A stretch of 64,000 bases of DNA. Source: Prosthecobacter debontii (lineage in GTDB: Bacteria; Verrucomicrobiota; Verrucomicrobiia; Verrucomicrobiales; Akkermansiaceae). The notes below the pieces were generated by a model. The model saw nothing but the letters and a program-made list of their open reading frames with translations, was not told where the DNA came from and made no database searches. The translations under genes were made by a program, and so were the position numbers. The stretch spans positions 1-64,000 of the forward strand of contig CAMBTP010000007.1 of the NCBI GenBank assembly GCA_945870855.1, given 5' to 3'. Position 1 is the first letter of the stretch. The number at the start of each line of letters is the position of its first letter. This document shows positions 61,457 through 64,000 of the stretch, piece after piece.

Positions 61457-62440
61457 CCGAGAGCAACCCCGTGCCACAGCGGCGGGATCACGGCCGAGGA
61501 GGATAAATTCCCGCTCACCGACCGCGATGGCGAGATCCTGCGTCCTTATCGCGGCCACGGTGTCGAGGTTCGCGAGATCGATGATTTCGAGATAGCCGAC
61601 TTCGCCGGTTTTCGCGGGTGCGCCGGAATGCACATCCATGATTCGGATGCCGACCCATGGCGGCCCTTGGTGCGTTTCGGCGTTGCCCCATTTATAGAAT
61701 TGGGAGAACAATTCCGTCATCCCATACTCGTTGAGAATGCGGCTTTCCGGCACACCGAAATGAGCGGAGAGGCGGGCGCGGACTTCGGTGGGGGTGAAGG
61801 ATTTTTTCAGTCCCTTGCTGCCGCCGGTTTCAAAAATCCATGAGCCTTCCGGGAGTTGCCGCGGCTCCATTTCATCGCAGGCTTTCACCAAGGCTATAGA
61901 GGTGCCGAGGATCGCAGCGGGGGTTTCTGGGTGGAAATTTTCCAAGTGGAAATTGCCTTTGGGATCAATGAACCATAAGCCGCCCGAAGGGACGGCTCTC
62001 CCGCAGAGAATCTCGAACATGCGGACGAGCGAGGAATGGGGCGCTTCGGCGGCGCACTGTGAGAAAAAATAGGGCCGCTGCATCTCGGGTAACCCTAGTA
62101 AATGCCACGCGCCGAGCACTGAGGCGGCGTATAGTTCCAGATCGCAATATTCATGTTTCCCCTTGATCTCCGAGGTCGTTCCGGATGTCAGGAAATAGCC
62201 GATAACTTCACTTTCAGGAAAACACCGCAGAGCCACGCCGGGGAGCTTGAAGATATCCGTGGGCAGCGCCGGGATATCGTACCATGAAGCGATTTTTTGC
62301 GGAGTTTTTTCAAGTGATTCACAGTATCTCCGGTAGGAAATATTCTGCTCAAACTGGTATTCGAAAACCTCCAGCGCCATCGCCGCGAAATCGCCGTGGC
62401 CGCCGCGCATCCAGTCCAGCAGGCGTGATTTCAGATCCAT
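61430..62440 (-). CDS. LuxE-like acyl-protein synthetase/thioester-forming ligase
   Basis: The 336-aa protein resembles LuxE (acyl-protein synthetase), an adenylate-forming enzyme that activates a fatty acid with ATP for transfer to the LuxC partner. ATP-binding motifs are clear: YFLTSGTTSEIKGKHEY (about 82-98), FETGGSKGLKK and ILNEYGMTELFSQFYKW. Length is close to luminous LuxE (about 370). It is 135 bases upstream of luxC, and its last residues come from a palindromic repeat. The pair presumably makes a long-chain aldehyde or an acyl product; the physiological use is unknown. Confidence 0.8.
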   Translation of the reverse strand: MDLKSRLLDWMRGGHGDFAAMALEVFEYQFEQNISYRRYCESLEKTPQKIASWYDIPALPTDIFKLPGVALRCFPESEVIGYFLTSGTTSEIKGKHEYCDLELYAASVLGAWHLLGLPEMQRPYFFSQCAAEAPHSSLVRMFEILCGRAVPSGGLWFIDPKGNFHLENFHPETPAAILGTSIALVKACDEMEPRQLPEGSWIFETGGSKGLKKSFTPTEVRARLSAHFGVPESRILNEYGMTELFSQFYKWGNAETHQGPPWVGIRIMDVHSGAPAKTGEVGYLEIIDLANLDTVAAIRTQDLAIAVGEREFILLGRDPAAVARGCSRGVADASLP

Positions 62441-62593
62441 GGCGATGGCCGAAATGAAGAGAGTCCAACCACGGATGAACGCGGATGAATACGGATGAAA
62501 AGAGATTCGGGAGGCATTCCCTTCACTTTTCTCAGATGGGCGAAGCCTAATTCTAATCCGTGTTTATCCGTGTCCATCCGTGGTTAAAATTCT
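62441..62593. repeat. Intergenic GGATGAACACGGAT-type inverted repeat
   Basis: The gap between kdsA and luxE holds AACCACGGATGAACGCGGAT on the left and ATCCGTGTCCATCCGTGGTT on the right, with further GGATGAA/ATCCGTG copies between. The two ends are complementary. This phrase is a common dispersed palindromic repeat in several phyla. No coding sequence is seen. Confidence 0.65.
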
Positions 62594-63415
62594 TCAATGA
62601 CTGGCGTGGTGGATCGCCAGGAGTTTAATCAACAGATCCTCGATGAACTCAAGTGGGATCTGGTTCGGGCCGTCGGAGAGGGCGTTCGCGGGGTCGGAGT
62701 GGACTTCCATGAAAAGCCCATCAATTCCAGTAGCCACCGCCGCTCGCGCGAGCACGGGAGCCAGCTCGCCATCGCCACCCGTTGCACCGCCGAGGCCGCC
62801 GGGGCGTTGCACTGAGTGGGTGGCATCGAAAATGACCGGGATGCCCTCTTTCCGCATGAGGTAGAGCGAGCGCATATCGACTACGAGATTGTTGTAGCCG
62901 AAGGTCGTGCCGCGCTCGGTGATGAGGAATCTTTCGCAGCCGAACGAACGCATCTTGTCCGCGATGTTTACGGTGTCGAGTGGGGCGAGGAACTGGCCTT
63001 TCTTCACATTCACTACGCGCCCGGTTTTCGCCGCTGCTTCTAACAGATCCGTCTGGCGGCAGAGGAAGGCGGGGATCTGCAGGAGATCGATGTGCTCGGC
63101 GGCGATTTCTGCATGCTCCGCGGTGTGGATGTCGGTGGTGACCGGGCATTTCAGTTCCTTGGAAATTTCACCGAGGATCCGGCAGCCCTCTTTGATGCCC
63201 GGGCCGCGGAAGGAGCCGACGGATGTCCGGTTCGCCTTGTCGAAGGAGGCCTTGAAAATGAAGGGGATGCCCGTGCGATCCGCGATCTCCTTGAGCGAGC
63301 GCGCCATCTCCCATGCGAACTTTTCACTCTCCAACGCGCAGGGGCCGAGGATGAAAAACGGGATGGGGCCACCGACGGGAACGTGGGCGATTTGGAAGGG
63401 TGAAAAGGATTTCAT
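62594..63415 (-). CDS. kdsA: 2-dehydro-3-deoxyphosphooctonate aldolase (KDO-8-P synthase)
   Basis: KdsA condenses phosphoenolpyruvate and arabinose-5-phosphate to KDO-8-P, needed for lipopolysaccharide. The 273-aa TIM-barrel protein carries FFILGPCALES, FKASFDKANRTS, SFRGPGIKEG and FDATHSVQRPGG, all typical. The start overlaps the stop of the upstream DUF1844 gene by four bases (ATGA). This and lpxA show a Gram-negative LPS-type envelope. Confidence 0.97.
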   Translation of the reverse strand: MKSFSPFQIAHVPVGGPIPFFILGPCALESEKFAWEMARSLKEIADRTGIPFIFKASFDKANRTSVGSFRGPGIKEGCRILGEISKELKCPVTTDIHTAEHAEIAAEHIDLLQIPAFLCRQTDLLEAAAKTGRVVNVKKGQFLAPLDTVNIADKMRSFGCERFLITERGTTFGYNNLVVDMRSLYLMRKEGIPVIFDATHSVQRPGGLGGATGGDGELAPVLARAAVATGIDGLFMEVHSDPANALSDGPNQIPLEFIEDLLIKLLAIHHASH

Positions 63416-63684
63416 GATTCGGATTCGTCGAGGGCGGTTTTGTAAAGCGGAAGCAGGTTTTTCAAAGCCATTTCAAGCAGCTTGGCCTCGGTTTCCGTGA
63501 GGTTACCCGCTGTTTTCACACGCAGCATCCCGAGCGAGTCGATCACGGATTTCGCGGCGCGGAGGTTCACGGATTTCTCGCCCGTGCCCGGATTCGGAAT
63601 CTGGCCTAGGAAAAGGCCGGCGTTCTGCGCCTGGAGTAGGACAAAATCATTGAATCGGGGATCGGCTTCGGGAGCGTGGGGCAT
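63412..63684 (-). CDS. DUF1844 domain protein
   Basis: The 90-aa protein is a short helical protein matching DUF1844: FNDFVLLQAQNAGLFLGQIP followed by AAKSVIDSLGMLRVKTAGNL. Its function is unknown. The ATG at 63684 (MPHAPEADPR) was chosen; the longer ORF runs into the divergent accB promoter region. Its stop overlaps the kdsA start by four bases, so the two genes are translationally coupled. Confidence 0.85.
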   Translation of the reverse strand: MPHAPEADPRFNDFVLLQAQNAGLFLGQIPNPGTGEKSVNLRAAKSVIDSLGMLRVKTAGNLTETEAKLLEMALKNLLPLYKTALDESES

Positions 63685-63868
63685 GCCGGGAGATTTATGG
63701 ACTGACCGCAATGATGCAAGGACGGAGAAAGATTGGTGATTTATCCAGCAGCGTATTGCCCACCCGGGGATGTTGCTTGACGCGCTTTGCCGCCGTTTCC
63801 TACCTTTGGCGAGTGTTGGGGGTCGCGGTGATCCCTTACCTTTATCGAACACCTTGAAATCTACGCAC

Positions 63869-64000
63869 GTGGAACTGAACGAAATCCGTAAAATCGTCGA
63901 ACTGATGAATGAGCATGGGCTCACCCATTTCGACCTCTCGAAAAAAGATTTTCACCTGAAACTCAAGAAAGGTCCAGACATGGAGGAACTCGGCGCGTTG
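63869..64000 (+). CDS. accB: Biotin carboxyl carrier protein, start only
   Basis: The frame runs off the window end after 44 codons. It reads VELNEIRKIVELMNEHGLTH, FDLSKKDFHLKLKKG and so on, which is the N-terminal region of AccB, the biotin-bearing subunit of acetyl-CoA carboxylase. The GTG at 63869 is the likely start; an in-frame TTG at 63854 is possible. The biotinyl domain lies beyond the window. It is divergent from the DUF1844-kdsA pair. Confidence 0.75.
   Translation, partial: MELNEIRKIVELMNEHGLTHFDLSKKDFHLKLKKGPDMEELGAL

Noticed and set aside
60263-62440. Bioluminescence operon
   Set aside because: luxC- and luxE-like genes are present, but luxA, luxB and luxD are absent, so light production is not supported.

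Overview
The window looks like chromosomal DNA of a free-living Verrucomicrobiota bacterium, most plausibly from the Verrucomicrobiales. The reasons are gene content rather than any marker search: a planctomycete/verrucomicrobial-type cytochrome c anchored in a DUF2231-like membrane module and followed by leucine-rich repeats, a large secreted LamG/Ig-like protein with a 'DPDSDG..NE.EYAFGLDP' tail, a double-domain sialate O-acetylesterase, a PDZ/HEAT protein of the DUF6288 type, and Gram-negative envelope genes (lpxA, kdsA, a phosphate porin). Base composition is moderately GC-rich and fairly even. No rRNA, tRNA, CRISPR array or intact insertion sequence was seen.

Layout. 0.3-4.4 kb: a membrane zinc peptidase, a SprT-like protein, a secreted polysaccharide deacetylase and ffh, then the scar of an ISAs1-type transposase (4.5-4.8 kb). 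5-14.8 kb, all minus strand: a phosphate block, read in order of transcription as a glycosyltransferase-metallophosphoesterase fusion, a phosphate-type porin, pstS, pstC, pstA, two tandem pstB genes and phoU. The fusion combines the two activities (Agt-like and PlcP-like) that other bacteria use to replace phospholipids with glycolipids under phosphate starvation. Similar GTGACGATTTC-type quasi-palindromes lie upstream of both the fusion and the porin/pst genes. 15-25 kb: nrdR, an feoA-feoB-Cys-rich iron uptake operon, an RlmD-type methyltransferase, a vapBC pair, pyrD, an M23 peptidase, lipoprotein msrA, trmD and a short-chain dehydrogenase, followed by a 0.5 kb gap holding a scrap of a type I DNA methylase. 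25-27.5 kb: rplI with a clear terminator and two uncharacterised genes.

27.7-36.8 kb is an accessory carbohydrate island: DUF6288-like protein, sialate O-acetylesterase, a large secreted Ig/LamG protein and a divergent GntR-LacI-type regulator. 37-46.5 kb: rmuC, superoxide dismutase, the cytochrome c/LRR protein, small membrane proteins, citrate synthase, a zinc-ribbon membrane protein, lpxA and a YkuD-type lipoprotein. 46.8-54.5 kb: an rpiB-glyA fusion, an SSS symporter with galK, an orphan DppC-type permease, comF, a CPBP protease and an internally deleted esterase. 54.5-64 kb: serS, an AbrB-Doc toxin-antitoxin pair, gapA, an acyltransferase, a peroxiredoxin-like membrane protein, infA, a luxC-luxE pair without luciferase genes, kdsA, a DUF1844 protein and the start of accB.

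The window also contains at least five families of short palindromic intergenic repeats. One has compensatory stem changes between copies, one is a tandem pair of 113-bp elements with terminal inverted repeats, and one hairpin supplies the last codons and stop of luxE. These repeats and the gene scars point to a genome shaped by small non-autonomous elements. The strongest candidate for an undescribed system is the phosphate block with its fused lipid-remodelling enzyme; the orphan luxEC pair comes next.
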